Below are positions 8,298 to 18,100 of a DNA stretch of 58,538 nt, in pieces. Origin of the DNA: Oscillospiraceae bacterium (GTDB lineage Bacteria; Bacillota; Clostridia; Oscillospirales; Oscillospiraceae). The first letter of the stretch is position 1; every line of letters begins with the position of its first letter. The notes under the pieces are model-generated. The model made no database searches. It saw nothing but the letters and a program-made list of their open reading frames with translations, and had not been told where the DNA came from. A program made the position numbers and the translations under genes. The DNA is taken from the NCBI GenBank assembly GCA_021203045.1, contig JAJQBY010000105.1, positions 1-58,538 on the forward strand, read 5' to 3'.

Positions 8298-8495
8298 CAT
8301 CTGGAAAAAGCTGCGCTTTTCCCAGATGAAGGGAAGCGGCCCGACCCGCGCACTCGGCGTCCGCCTGCGGCGGCCACCTCGCACACTCCCGGGCCGAAAA
8401 GTATTTTTTGCCACGTACACGCCGCGGCAAAAAAATGATTTAGATTTTATTTGCGCCTGCGGGCGCAAACTCTGCGAGGCTGCGGAGCTTCTTCC
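8298..8495 (+). repeat. Structured repeat family 1, copy R3
   Basis: The opening hairpin is CATCTGGAAAAAGC (8298-8311) against GCTTTTCCCAGATG (8315-8328). The core then runs GCGGCCCGACCCGCGCACTCG, CTCGCACACTCCCGGGCCGA, CCACGTACACGCCGCGGC in a T/A-flanked stem, hairpin TTTGCGCC-TGC-GGGCGCAAA, and CTCTGCGAGGCTGCGGAG. It lies outside the riboflavin terminator, in the leader of the next gene. Confidence 0.88.
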
Positions 8496-8534
8496 ATCTT
8501 ATCACATTTTATATCATAGGAGGTCGATATCATC

Positions 8535-9047
8535 ATGGACACAGACCAATCGATACAGGAGAGCCTGGCGGGGTTTGACGCCCTGTGGCAGCGGGTAAGG
8601 GGGACGGACCGGCCCCGGGATGCGACAGAGGAAACTGCACCTGCCCCCCGCTTCCAGGAGGAGCAGACCCTGCAGGCCTTCATCCGGGAGGAGCTGTGCG
8701 CCGCCGCCTTCGACAGCGCCCTGGCCAGAATGCTCCAGGGCAGCGGCCGAACCGTCCTGCTGGCCCAGGCCGGGGAGGCCAAGCGCCGGGCCCACCGCCT
8801 CCAGGCGGAGTATTTCATTCTCACCGGCCTTTCCTGCGCGCCGGGAAACGGCGGCCGGCCGGTCTCCGGTAAGCTTGCCTCCCTCCGGGACGCCATGCTG
8901 CGGGAGGAGCGGCTTTCCCGGCGCTATGCGCAGGCCGCCGCCCTGACCGCCGTCCCCGGCATACAGCCCCTGTATACAGACTATGCCGCCGCCAGCGCCG
9001 CCCACGCCCAGGCCCTGCGGGGCCTTCTCATCGACGCCTTCGCCTGA
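8535..9047 (+). CDS. Hypothetical helical protein, possibly ferritin-like
   Basis: A 170-residue, Ala-, Glu- and Arg-rich protein that appears wholly alpha-helical. The ATG at 8535 follows AGGAGGT at 8518-8524. Stretches such as EEQTLQAFIREELCAAAF, LAQAGEAKRRAHRLQAEYF and HAQALRGLLIDAFA look like long amphipathic helices. Scattered Glu and His residues give a weak resemblance to ferritin-like four-helix proteins, but I cannot place a clear ExxH pair. It has no signal peptide or membrane segment. It lies alone between repeat R3 and the sulfotransferase remnant, with no obvious partner. Function unknown. Confidence 0.65.
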   Translation: MDTDQSIQESLAGFDALWQRVRGTDRPRDATEETAPAPRFQEEQTLQAFIREELCAAAFDSALARMLQGSGRTVLLAQAGEAKRRAHRLQAEYFILTGLSCAPGNGGRPVSGKLASLRDAMLREERLSRRYAQAAALTAVPGIQPLYTDYAAASAAHAQALRGLLIDAFA

Positions 9048-9188
9048 TAAAGCAGCCCGGCGGCACGCTTCCACACATTTACAAAAGCTTCACAGTTTGT
9101 TCACTCTCCCGTATAGTAAAGAGGATATATTAACATTTATTAATTTGAATATTGCGTTTCATTTATTCTTCATATTCCTCTGCTATAC

Positions 9189-9222
9189 TTCCGGTGGGCT
9201 GGAAATCTCGAGACCACCGGAA
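9189..9222 (+). promoter_or_regulatory. Leader hairpin upstream of the broken sulfotransferase
   Basis: TTCCGGTGG (9189-9197) and CCACCGGAA (9214-9222) form a perfect 9-bp inverted repeat. It lies between a TATACT -10 candidate (9184-9189) and the ribosome site AAGGGAGA (9225-9232). It could be a leader stem or an operator. Confidence 0.45.
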
Positions 9223-9241
9223 ACAAGGGAGACCCAAATCC

Positions 9242-10218
9242 ATGAAAGCATCACAAACTGTCAAGCATGATTTTTTGTGCGTGGGCTTCGCCAAGTGCGG
9301 GACCTCCACGCTGCAAAAGATCTTCAAGGATCACAAGGACATCTACCTGCCCGCCATCAAGGAGACCTATCTGTATTTCTCCAAGGGCTACGACTGGTAT
9401 CTGAACCGGTATTATGACAAGACCATCACCAAAAAGGTCGTAGGGGAGTTCAACCCCTGCTACACCATGGCGGTAAACACCCGCAGCACGGACGACATCG
9501 CCCGCCAGATACGCCAGGATTTCGGCCCGGACCTCAAGCTCATCTTTATTTTCCGCAATCCTGTGGATAAGCTGTTTTCCTGGTACAAATACGCCCTGCC
9601 CTACGGCTGGATATACGAAAAGCCGGCGGACAATATCGTCCCCGATATCGGCGCCGGCTTCGACGAATATGTACGCTCTCAATTTCATTACGACCGGAAC
9701 GGCCAGCCGGGAAGTGCCGTCCTGGACCTGGGGGAAACCCCCGCACCTGCTACGCCCTGGAGGGAGAATATTCCAAATTCATCCAGTCCTTCCTGAAATT
9801 CTTCCCCAGGGAAAATATGATGTTCATCCTGTTTGAGGAATTCATCCAGGACGAGGAGGCCTGGTGCCGGGACATCATGGACTTTATCGGCGTGGAGCCA
9901 GACCCGGCCCTGAACTACAACGACATCGCAAACGAGGGGAACCGGGCCCCCAAAAGCGCCCGCTCCATCTGGTGCATGAAGGCCGTCAACAAGCTGCGCC
10001 ACTGGTACAACAAATATGTCCCCTACATCAGCTATGGCACGGACTACGCCGCCATGCGGCTGACGATGAAGCTGGAATGCCGTCTGACCCGGCCCCTGAC
10101 CGACCACAGCAAAATGTCCCCCGAGACCCGCAGGCTCCTGGAGGACTTCTACCGCAAGGACAAGCAGGCCGTGGAGCAGCTCCTGAACAAGGACCTGTCC
10201 CGGCTCTGGTTCGAATAA
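9242..10218 (+). pseudogene. Sulfotransferase interrupted by a frameshift
   Basis: Two frames together encode one PAPS-dependent sulfotransferase of about 325 residues. The first part (9242 to about 9733) begins with the 5'-phosphosulfate loop VGFAKCGTSTLQKIF and contains the 3'-phosphate motif IFRNPVDKLFSWYKY. The second part, in the -1 frame, resumes with GNPRTCYALEGEYSKF and runs to 10218 (LFEEFIQDEEAWCRDIMDF, then SRLWFE). The switch point is the run of five G at 9730-9734, and one additional G there would restore a single reading frame. This resembles carbohydrate-type sulfotransferases and differs from the intact one at 45.7 kb. It may be a decayed gene, a phase-variable tract or a sequencing error. 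Confidence 0.8.
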
Positions 10219-10242
10219 AGCAGATAAATTTATTTTGATTGC

Positions 10243-10289
10243 AAAAGACCCTCCGCCCCCGTGCAGGCGCACGGCGGCGGAGGGTCTTT
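10243..10289. terminator. Bidirectional terminator between sulfotransferase and tetR
   Basis: AAAAGACCCTCCGCC (from 10243) pairs with GGCGGAGGGTCTTT (ending 10289), with an inner CCGTGC/GCACGG stem. Its A-run and T-run allow it to serve both converging genes. Confidence 0.85.
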
Positions 10290-10319
10290 ATCATAAAACG
10301 AAGGTAAACGGCCCGGCCG

Positions 10320-10904
10320 CTATTGCGGCCCGGGCGCCGGGTCGCCGGCGTTTTCTGTCATCTCCGGCCAATACCAGCTTTCGAACAGCCGCTGTATCAT
10401 GTCCAGCAGGTCCTCGTCGGAAAGCGCGTCCCGGCTTTGGAGGTTTATGGACAAGGCGTAAAAAATCCCGTAAAAATATATATCCCGCACCACCTGCTTT
10501 TTGGGGGTGTCATTGCCCAGCCGGGATACGTTGTGCGTTACATTTTCCCGTATTCTTCTCAAAAAGTGGGAGCGGTTCTGCTCCGACAGCAGGATGGACG
10601 CCCGTTCCTTATTTTCATGAAAGCAGCGGATGACGATCTCAAAAAACTGCCGCTGTCCCACCTGTCCCTCCCCATGCTGGGGCTCAAGGGCCTCCCGTAT
10701 GCCTTGCAGGAGCTGGTCCTCCGCATATTCCATCAGGGCAAAAACGTCCTGAAAATAACGATAAAAGGTGGTCCGGTTGTATCCGGCCAGGTCCGTTATC
10801 TCCTGAATGGTGATCTTATAGATGCTCTCCCTTTTTGCCAGCTGAAAGAAAGCGTTGACAAAGGCCTCCCTGGTCGCCTCTGTGACCTCCGGCTGCTTTT
10901 TCAT
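10320..10904 (-). CDS. TetR/AcrR-family transcriptional regulator
   Basis: A 194-residue protein whose N-terminal 65 residues are a TetR-type helix-turn-helix: ITIQEITDLAGYNRTTFYRYF, with the usual short recognition helix before FYRYF. The C-terminal two thirds are helical and form the variable ligand and dimer domain. It is transcribed divergently from the ABC exporter genes starting at 11164. Three near-identical palindromic boxes lie in the shared 259-bp gap, one of them inside its own promoter spacer. It therefore probably represses both itself and the exporter and is released by an exported drug or metabolite (inference). The ligand cannot be read from the sequence. Confidence 0.9.
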   Translation of the reverse strand: MKKQPEVTEATREAFVNAFFQLAKRESIYKITIQEITDLAGYNRTTFYRYFQDVFALMEYAEDQLLQGIREALEPQHGEGQVGQRQFFEIVIRCFHENKERASILLSEQNRSHFLRRIRENVTHNVSRLGNDTPKKQVVRDIYFYGIFYALSINLQSRDALSDEDLLDMIQRLFESWYWPEMTENAGDPAPGPQ

Positions 10905-10971
10905 CGGTGCTCTGCCTTTCTGATCTCCGGACGGGTGATGTTTCCCCCGCCGATTTTGATTTTACGACGAT

Positions 10972-11000
10972 ATTATACAACACGTGTCGCGGCAAAACAA
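10972..11000 (-). promoter_or_regulatory. tetR promoter
   Basis: On the - strand: TTGTTT (10995-11000), 17-bp spacer, TATAAT (10972-10977). Operator box 1 occupies the spacer, which implies autorepression. Confidence 0.6.
10977..10990. promoter_or_regulatory. TetR operator box 1
   Basis: ACAACACGTGTCGC, a near-perfect palindrome around CACGTG. It matches boxes 2 and 3 in the pattern RCRACAnnTGTCGY. Confidence 0.7.
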
Positions 11001-11018
11001 GCATCAAAGGGCCATCAT

Positions 11019-11032
11019 GCGACACTTGTCGT
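11019..11032. promoter_or_regulatory. TetR operator box 2
   Basis: GCGACACTTGTCGT, centred 42 bp (four helical turns) from box 1. It lies just upstream of the exporter promoter candidate. Confidence 0.7.
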
Positions 11033-11042
11033 AAATTGTTGC

Positions 11043-11071
11043 TTGATGAATGCCTCCCGGAGGAGTATCAT
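11043..11071 (+). promoter_or_regulatory. Candidate promoter of the first ABC exporter
   Basis: TTGATG (11043-11048), 17-bp spacer, TATCAT (11066-11071), flanked by operator boxes 2 and 3. An alternative -10, TATAAT at 11126-11131, has no clear -35. Either would leave box 3 close enough to block transcription. Confidence 0.45.
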
Positions 11072-11078
11072 TAATCAT

Positions 11079-11092
11079 GCAACAGATGTCGT
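11079..11092. promoter_or_regulatory. TetR operator box 3
   Basis: GCAACAGATGTCGT, the third copy of the palindrome. It sits at the predicted transcription start of the exporter genes. Confidence 0.65.
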
Positions 11093-11163
11093 GCATGGAT
11101 TCATCCGGAGTCCATGGCGACATATTATAATATCATGTTAATAAAATTTTTCAGGAGGTATAT

Positions 11164-12960
11164 ATGCTACACATCTTCAGTAACATGAAGGCCAAGGACA
11201 GATGGCTGGCGCTTTTGTGCGTGCTGTTTGTCTGCGGCCAGGTTTATTTTGACCTGCGGCTGCCGGATTACACGGCGGAGATCACCGTGCTGATAAGCAG
11301 CGAGGTGACCGAGATGTCCCAGTACTTCACGGCAGGCGGAAAAATGCTGGGCTGCGCTCTGTGCAGCGCCGGCTTAACGGTGATCGTCGGCTATATGGCG
11401 GCCCTTATCGCGGCGGATTTCTCCTTTGACATCCGCGAAAAGCTGTTCAACAAAGTGACGGCCATGGGCAGCGCCGAGATCAAGAAATTTTCCATCGCAA
11501 GCCTGATCACCCGCACCACCAACGATGTCACACAGATACACATGATTATCGCCATGGGGCTTCAGATGCTGATTCGCGCCCCCATCATGGCGATCTGGGC
11601 CATCATCAAAATCGTGGGCAAGAGCTGGCAGCTCTCCGCAGTTGTCCTGGCGGCGGTGGTGATCGTGGTAGGCTCCATGATCGTGCTGCTTGCCATCATG
11701 ATTCCGAAGTTCCGCATTGTCCAGCGGCAGATCGACGACGTGAACCGGCTCACGGAGGAAAACCTCAGCGGCATCCGAGTCGTCCGTGCGTTCAACGCGG
11801 AAAAATATCAGGAGGATAAGTTTGAAACGGCAAACAGCGCCCTGATGAAGACCCAGCTGTTCACCGGCAGAGGGATGGCGTTCCTGTCCCCCATCATGAT
11901 GTTCGTCCAGAGCTGTGTGTCCGTGGCTATTTATTATGTGGGCGCTGTGCTCATTAACGCCATCGACGTGCCCCTGACCGGCACGGCGGCTGAGATTGCC
12001 ACCGCCATCTCCGACCGCTCGGTAATGCTGGGCGAGGTGGTCTCCTTCAGCTCCTATGCCCTGTATGTGATCATGTCCTTCGTGATGCTGCTGATGATCT
12101 TCATGCTGCTGCCCCGTGCGGCGGTAGCTGCCAATCGTATCAATGAGGTCATCGATTCCGACATCACCGTAAATGAGGGGACAGAACATAAATCCGACGA
12201 GGTCGGGAGCATTGAATTTAAGAACGTATCCTTCCGCTATCCCGACGCCTCGGAGGACTGCCTGAAGCATATCACGTTTTCGGCGAAGCAGGGGGAGACC
12301 GTGGCCTTTATCGGCGCAACCGGCTCCGGAAAATCCACCCTGGCCGGGCTCGCCGCCCGCCTGTACGACACCACGGACGGAACCGTCCTGCTGGACGGGA
12401 AGGACATTTCCAAATACAGCTTTGAAACGCTCTACGATAAGGTCGGCTATATTCCCCAGAGGGCGACCCTGTTCTCCAATACCGTGGAAGGCAACATCAC
12501 CTTCGGAGACAGCGGACACGCCATAACCGTGGCCGCTGTGGAAAACGCCCTGGACATCGCCCAGGCAACGGATTTTGTCTCCGCTATGGACGACGGCGTG
12601 AACAGCTGGATAGCTCAGGGCGGTTCCAACGTATCCGGCGGGCAGAAGCAGCGCCTTTCCATCGCCCGGGCCATTGCCAGAAAGCCGGAAATTCTGATTT
12701 TCGACGATTCCTTCTCAGCCCTGGACTATAAGACAGACCGCACCCTGCGGCAGCGTATCAAAACCGATCTGAAGGACACGACCTGCCTGATCATCGCCCA
12801 GCGTATCGGCACCATCCGCCATGCGGATAAAATCGTAGTGCTGGATGACGGCGCGGTGGCCGGTATCGGGACCCACGACGAGCTGATGAAAAACTGCCCG
12901 GTTTACCAGCAGATCGCCCTGTCGCAGCTCTCTGCCGATGAGCTTGCGGCCAATGCGTAA
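11164..12960 (+). CDS. ABC exporter half-transporter A (degenerate catalytic site)
   Basis: A 598-residue type IV ABC exporter subunit with about six membrane helices in residues 1-330 and a nucleotide-binding domain after that. The Walker A motif is GATGSGKST and the signature is NVSGGQKQR. Walker B reads ILIFDDSFSALD, so the catalytic Glu is Asp. This substitution is typical of one subunit of heterodimeric multidrug exporters (TM287/288, BmrCD, LmrCD). The gene is preceded by AGGAGG at 11153-11158 and followed after 14 bases by its partner. Its promoter region carries the TetR boxes. Drug or metabolite export is inferred from the family. Confidence 0.92.
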   Translation: MLHIFSNMKAKDRWLALLCVLFVCGQVYFDLRLPDYTAEITVLISSEVTEMSQYFTAGGKMLGCALCSAGLTVIVGYMAALIAADFSFDIREKLFNKVTAMGSAEIKKFSIASLITRTTNDVTQIHMIIAMGLQMLIRAPIMAIWAIIKIVGKSWQLSAVVLAAVVIVVGSMIVLLAIMIPKFRIVQRQIDDVNRLTEENLSGIRVVRAFNAEKYQEDKFETANSALMKTQLFTGRGMAFLSPIMMFVQSCVSVAIYYVGAVLINAIDVPLTGTAAEIATAISDRSVMLGEVVSFSSYALYVIMSFVMLLMIFMLLPRAAVAANRINEVIDSDITVNEGTEHKSDEVGSIEFKNVSFRYPDASEDCLKHITFSAKQGETVAFIGATGSGKSTLAGLAARLYDTTDGTVLLDGKDISKYSFETLYDKVGYIPQRATLFSNTVEGNITFGDSGHAITVAAVENALDIAQATDFVSAMDDGVNSWIAQGGSNVSGGQKQRLSIARAIARKPEILIFDDSFSALDYKTDRTLRQRIKTDLKDTTCLIIAQRIGTIRHADKIVVLDDGAVAGIGTHDELMKNCPVYQQIALSQLSADELAANA

Positions 12961-12974
12961 GGAGGTGCTTTATC

Positions 12975-14837
12975 ATGCCTGAAAGAAACAACAACAGCTC
13001 ATCCGCGCGGGCCGGCGCCCCCATGAGGAGAGGCCCCATGGGCCGGGGTCCCATGGGCGGCGGTCCGGGCGCCGGCGGAAAAGCGAAAAACATGAGGGGC
13101 GCGCTGATGAGCCTTATGTCCTACATCAGGGGCCAGGCGGGCATCGTTATCTTTGCCCTGGTGTTGGCCGCCGCCGGCGCGGTATTTACCATCATCGGGC
13201 CGAACCAGCTCAGCCGGCTGACGGACTATATTTACGACGGCCTTTCCACCACCATTGACATGGACGGTATCCTGCGGGTGGCGCTGCTGCTGGTGGGGAT
13301 ATATCTTGCCAGCGCGGTGTTCAATTTCATCCAGCATTTTATCATGCAGACCGTGACCCAGCGCACCACCAGACGTTTGCGCGGGGACATTGACACCAAA
13401 ATCAACCGTCTGCCCCTGAAATATTTCTCCGGCAACGCCGCAGGGGATGTGATGTCCCGCATGACAAACGACGTGGACATGATCAGCCAGGCCATGTCGA
13501 ACAGCCTGTCGAACCTGGTCACCGCCGCGGCCCAGTTCATCGGCTGCCTGATCATAATGTATTACACCAACTGGATTATGGCCTCCACCACTGTTGTGGC
13601 GACCCTTGTCGGCATTATCCTGATGGTGGTCATCATGAGCCACTCTCAGAAATACTTCATCGCCCGACAGGAGAGCATTGGTGACCTGAACGGCTATATT
13701 GAGGAAATGTACAGCGGCCACGACGTCATCCGCATTCTGAACGCCGAGAACGAAGTGACCGGCAAATTCTCCTCCCTGAGCCGGGCGGTGCGGAAGGCGG
13801 AGTTTCGCTCTCAGTTCCTGTCCGGCCTGATGCAGCCGCTGATGACGTTTATCGGCAACCTTGGCTATGTGGCGGTCTGCGTGGTGGGCGCATGGCAGAT
13901 CATCGAGGGCAATACCACCTTCGGCGTGATCACGGCGTTTCTTATCTATACCCGCCTGTTTGAGTCCCCCCTGCGGCAGATTTCCATGGCCATGACCCAG
14001 GTTCAGTCCTGCGCCGCCGCCTCCGAGCGTGTCTTTGAATTCCTGGGCGAGGAGGAGATGGAGGACGAATCCGACAAGACCCAGCGCATTGATACCGTAC
14101 ACGGCGAGGTGGAGTTCCGGCATGTGAAATTCTCCTATCCCAGCGCCCCCGAAAAGGAGATCATCCACGACTTCAACGTGAAGGTAGCGTCGGGACAGAA
14201 GGTGGCCATCGTCGGCCCCACCGGCGCGGGCAAGACCACTATGGTCAACCTGCTGATGCGGTTCTTCGAGCCCACGGGCGGCGAGATCCTGATCGACGGC
14301 GTTCCCACCTCGAACATTCCCCGGAGCAACGTACACAGCCAGTTCGGCATGGTTTTGCAGGACACCTGGCTGTTTGAGGGGACCGTCCGGGAGAACCTTC
14401 TCTATAACACGGAGGGCGTCACGGACGCGCAGATGATCGAGGCCTGCAAGGCCTGCGGCATACACAGCTTTATCCAGGCGCTGCCCCAGGGCTATGACAC
14501 CGTCCTGAGCGACAACACGGCCATCTCCGCCGGCCAGAAGCAGCTAATGACCATCGCCAGGGCCATGATTCAGAACAGCCCCATGCTGATTCTGGACGAG
14601 GCCACCTCCAGCGTGGACACCAAGACGGAGATGCTGACCCAGCAGGCCATGGATACGCTGACGAACAAGCGCACCAGCTTCGTCATCGCCCACCGCCTTT
14701 CCACCATCAAAAACGCCGACATCATCCTGGTCATGCGGGACGGCGATATTGTGGAGCAGGGCGATCACGAGCAGCTTCTGAAGCAAAACGGCTTCTATGC
14801 GGAGCTGTATAACAGCCAGTTCGAGGAGGTGTCCTGA
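12975..14837 (+). CDS. ABC exporter half-transporter B (catalytic site intact)
   Basis: A 620-residue partner of the preceding subunit. It has an unusual N-terminal extension of about 40 residues rich in Gly, Pro, Met and Arg (MRRGPMGRGPMGGGPGAG). Six membrane helices follow, then a nucleotide-binding domain with Walker A GPTGAGKTT, Walker B MLILDEATSSVD with the catalytic Glu, and H-loop IAHRLS. The signature is altered to ISAGQKQ, as expected when the degenerate site is formed with the other subunit's Asp-type Walker B. AGGAGG is at 12960-12965. A terminator follows at 14917. Confidence 0.92.
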   Translation: MPERNNNSSSARAGAPMRRGPMGRGPMGGGPGAGGKAKNMRGALMSLMSYIRGQAGIVIFALVLAAAGAVFTIIGPNQLSRLTDYIYDGLSTTIDMDGILRVALLLVGIYLASAVFNFIQHFIMQTVTQRTTRRLRGDIDTKINRLPLKYFSGNAAGDVMSRMTNDVDMISQAMSNSLSNLVTAAAQFIGCLIIMYYTNWIMASTTVVATLVGIILMVVIMSHSQKYFIARQESIGDLNGYIEEMYSGHDVIRILNAENEVTGKFSSLSRAVRKAEFRSQFLSGLMQPLMTFIGNLGYVAVCVVGAWQIIEGNTTFGVITAFLIYTRLFESPLRQISMAMTQVQSCAAASERVFEFLGEEEMEDESDKTQRIDTVHGEVEFRHVKFSYPSAPEKEIIHDFNVKVASGQKVAIVGPTGAGKTTMVNLLMRFFEPTGGEILIDGVPTSNIPRSNVHSQFGMVLQDTWLFEGTVRENLLYNTEGVTDAQMIEACKACGIHSFIQALPQGYDTVLSDNTAISAGQKQLMTIARAMIQNSPMLILDEATSSVDTKTEMLTQQAMDTLTNKRTSFVIAHRLSTIKNADIILVMRDGDIVEQGDHEQLLKQNGFYAELYNSQFEEVS

Positions 14838-14916
14838 CCCATCGGGACGGAGCGTCCCACGCTTATCCGCTTACCCGGTATTTTTTCCTTATAAGCTTCC
14901 CATACCCCAGCAGCGG

Positions 14917-14954
14917 AAGGCCCCGCCGCCCCCATCAGGACGGAGGGGCCTTTT
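14917..14954 (+). terminator. Terminator after the first ABC exporter
   Basis: AAGGCCCC (14917-14924) pairs with GGGGCCTT (14945-14952) and continues into TTTT. The loop contains GCCGCCCCCATCAGGACGGA. Confidence 0.7.
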
Positions 14955-15000
14955 GCATACGCTTTACAGCAGGCGCACAGACAATAAAGGGATATTTTGC

Positions 15001-15029
15001 TTGACTTTTCACAATCCGGCACCTATAAT
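15001..15029 (+). promoter_or_regulatory. Promoter of the 5'-nucleotidase
   Basis: TTGACT (15001-15006), 17-bp spacer, TATAAT (15024-15029). The leader of about 105 bases ends in AAGGAGA at 15129-15135. Confidence 0.8.
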
Positions 15030-15143
15030 TGAGAGGAAGGAAGGAGCGCGGCCGCGGCGCTGAAGCTACCCCGCCTCCCAGCCGCCGGAACGCAAGACCT
15101 ACGGTACGCCAAAGCCTATAACAAAGAAAAGGAGAACCTCACC

Positions 15144-18100
15144 ATGAAGAAGACCCTGCACAAACGGGCCCTGTCGCTGCTGCTGGCGCTGATGCTGTGC
15201 ATCTCCCTGCTGCCGCTGAGCGCCATGGCCACCAACGAGCCGGCGTCCGCCGGTGAAGGCGCGTCCTCGGAGGAGATGTCCGAGGCGGCGGAAGACAGCG
15301 CCGAAAGCGTCGCCGGACAGTTCGTCATCATGTCCACCACCGACGTACACGGAAAGATCTGGGACGCCAATCTTCTCAACGACACCGGCGTGAGCAACAG
15401 CCTTCTGAACGTATCCACGGCGGTTACCGCCTATCGAGAGGCCTATGGGGAGGAAAACGTCGTCCTGCTGGACGCCGGCGATCTGTATCAGGGGACCCCT
15501 GTCTCCACCTATCAGATCACCCAGTACACCCAGTATGTCAAGGGCGCGCTGAGCCTTTCCGATATGGGCGAGATGTATCTTGTCAACCCCACGGCCATGT
15601 CCATGGCCTATATCGGCTATGACGCGCTGATTCTGGGCAACCACGAGTTCAACTACGCCTGGGACACCATGAGCGATATCTATGAATACCTGGAGGGCGA
15701 GGGCGTGCCCATCGTCGTGGCGAATCTCTACTATGAGGACACCGGCGAGCGGGTGTTCTCCCCCTATCTGCTGAAAACCATCACCGTGGGCGATCAGGAG
15801 GTCACCATCGGCGTGATCGGCCTGGAGAACACGGACTGCACCCGCTGGGACGTGGCGGACAACTACCCCGGCATGATCTTCGCCTCTCCGGAAAATGAGA
15901 GCCTGGATTTGGCCTATGAGGTCCAGAAGGTGCAGGACGAGTGGGCGGAGGCCGGCATCGACCCGGACTTCGTCATCGTCTGCTACCACGGGGCCCTGGG
16001 CACGGAGAGCGATACCCTGACCTATGGGGTCAACACGGAAAACCAGGTGCTTCATATCATCCGGAATACCACCGGGGTCGATATGGTCATCTCCGGACAC
16101 GACCACTCCACCGCCTATTCCAATAACACCTACACCAACGCCGCCGGCGAGGAGGTGCTGGTGGTCAACGGCGGCGGCACCCAGCTGACCGCCTCCGTAT
16201 GGAACGTCTCCGTAGATCAGGCCACCGGGGAGACCAGCCTGTCTCTGGATAACGCCACCTATATCGATATCGAGCTCTCCACCAGCGAAAATCTGAACCT
16301 GGCCGAATACGCCGTCGACGAGGACCTGAAATCCCTGGTGGAGCCCTATGCCGAGGACGCCGCGGAATACGTCGGCACAGAGGTGGGCATGCTCCTGGAC
16401 TGGGACGGCGTATCCAACGACCGCAACCGCTATTATCTGGAGCAGACCGATACCGTAGACCTGATCAACCGGGCGCAGATCGCGGAGGGCGCCATATATC
16501 TCAACGAGAAATACGGCAGCCTCGATGAGCTGAACGCCATGCTCCGGGATATCTACGGTGAGGACACGGAAAAGCAGCTCACCGAGGACGACCTGATCGA
16601 CGGCGCGCTGACGGTGGACCTGTCCTCCACCTCCGTGGTCACCACCACCTCCCCCGCCGCCGGGGACAGCGAGCTGAGCATGAAGGACATCTACGGCTTT
16701 TATAAATACGATAACTCCCTGTACCTTCTGGCCCTGACAGGCTCGGAGATCAAGGAGCTGCTGGAGTATAACGCCTCGGAGCGCATCACCGTCACCGTCA
16801 CGGACGGGGAGGCGGTCATCTCCGATACCGGCGATGGCAACGCCAACTTCACCTTCCCTGTTTTCTACGGCCTGAACTATACCATCGACATGGCCAGAGA
16901 GGAGGGGGACCGGGTCATCATCGACGGCTTCTCCAACGGAAAGGCCTTCAGCGAGGACGCCGTCTATATCTTCGCCATCAACAACTATCATCTTGGCAAC
17001 ACCTATAACGAGATTCTTGGCCGGTACAGCACCGACGACGCCATCTGGTCCCAGACCGACGACCTGGGCGGCGGCTATGTACAGGACCTGATCGCGGAGT
17101 ACGTCAGCGCCCTCACAGAGGAATACGGCGGTGTATACGGCACCGCCAGAGCGGACGAGAACGGGGAGAACAGCTGCTCCTGGTCCATCGTTTACGGCAG
17201 CGGAGAGGAGACGGGAGACGCCTATACCCTGAAGGTGTTCGAGACCTCCGATGTTCACGGCTACCTGCTGGACAGCTCCTCCGGAGACAGCGAAACCTAT
17301 CAGTACCGGCTGGCGTATATCGCCGACAAGGTGAACGACGCCCGTGCGGAGAACGAGGCGGATGATGTCATTCTGCTGGACACCGGCGATATTTATCAGG
17401 GCAACGTGATCTCCAACCTGCAGGACGGGGAGCCTCTGATCGCCGCCTTCGATCTGATGGATTACGACGTACTCTCCATCGGCAACCACGAGTTCGACTG
17501 GAGCTATGAGACGGTCATCGATGAGGACGCCACCGCCGGCGACTATGCGGTGGGCGACTATGAGGGAGACAGCGATATCCCCATCATCGCCTCCAACCTC
17601 TATCAGGACGGAGAGAAGGTCACCTTTGCCGACGACTACATCATCCTGGAAAAATCGGCGGTGGACGCCGACGGCAACGCCATCACCGTGAAGATCGGCG
17701 TCATCGGCCGGATCGCAAGCTACGCCTCCGATATCATGTATGCCGAGTTCACCGGCCGGGGCTTCACTGTGGATATGGACTATGACGCGCTGGAGGCCCT
17801 GGCGGTGGAGCTGGAGACCGAGCTGGGCTGTGACGCCACCATCCTTCTGTGCCATGCGGACGCCGCCGAGACGGCGGAGAACCTGAACAGCGGCACGGTC
17901 ATAGACCTGGTCTGCGGCGGACACTCCCACAGGGCCCAGACCGGGGATACCGGGGATGTGGTCTATATGGAACCCTCCAGTCAGGCGGCCACCTATGCCT
18001 ATGCCGAGCTGGTATTCGAAACTGACGACACCGGCGCGGTCACCGGCGTCACCGTGGCGGTGAGCGAAACCGTCCCCGTCACGGAGGACAAGACCCTCCT

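Noticed and set aside
9730-9737. Programmed -1 frameshifting in the sulfotransferase
   Set aside because: The heptamer G-GGG-GAA is not a good slippery site, and no obvious downstream pseudoknot is seen. Mutation, tract-length variation or error is simpler.
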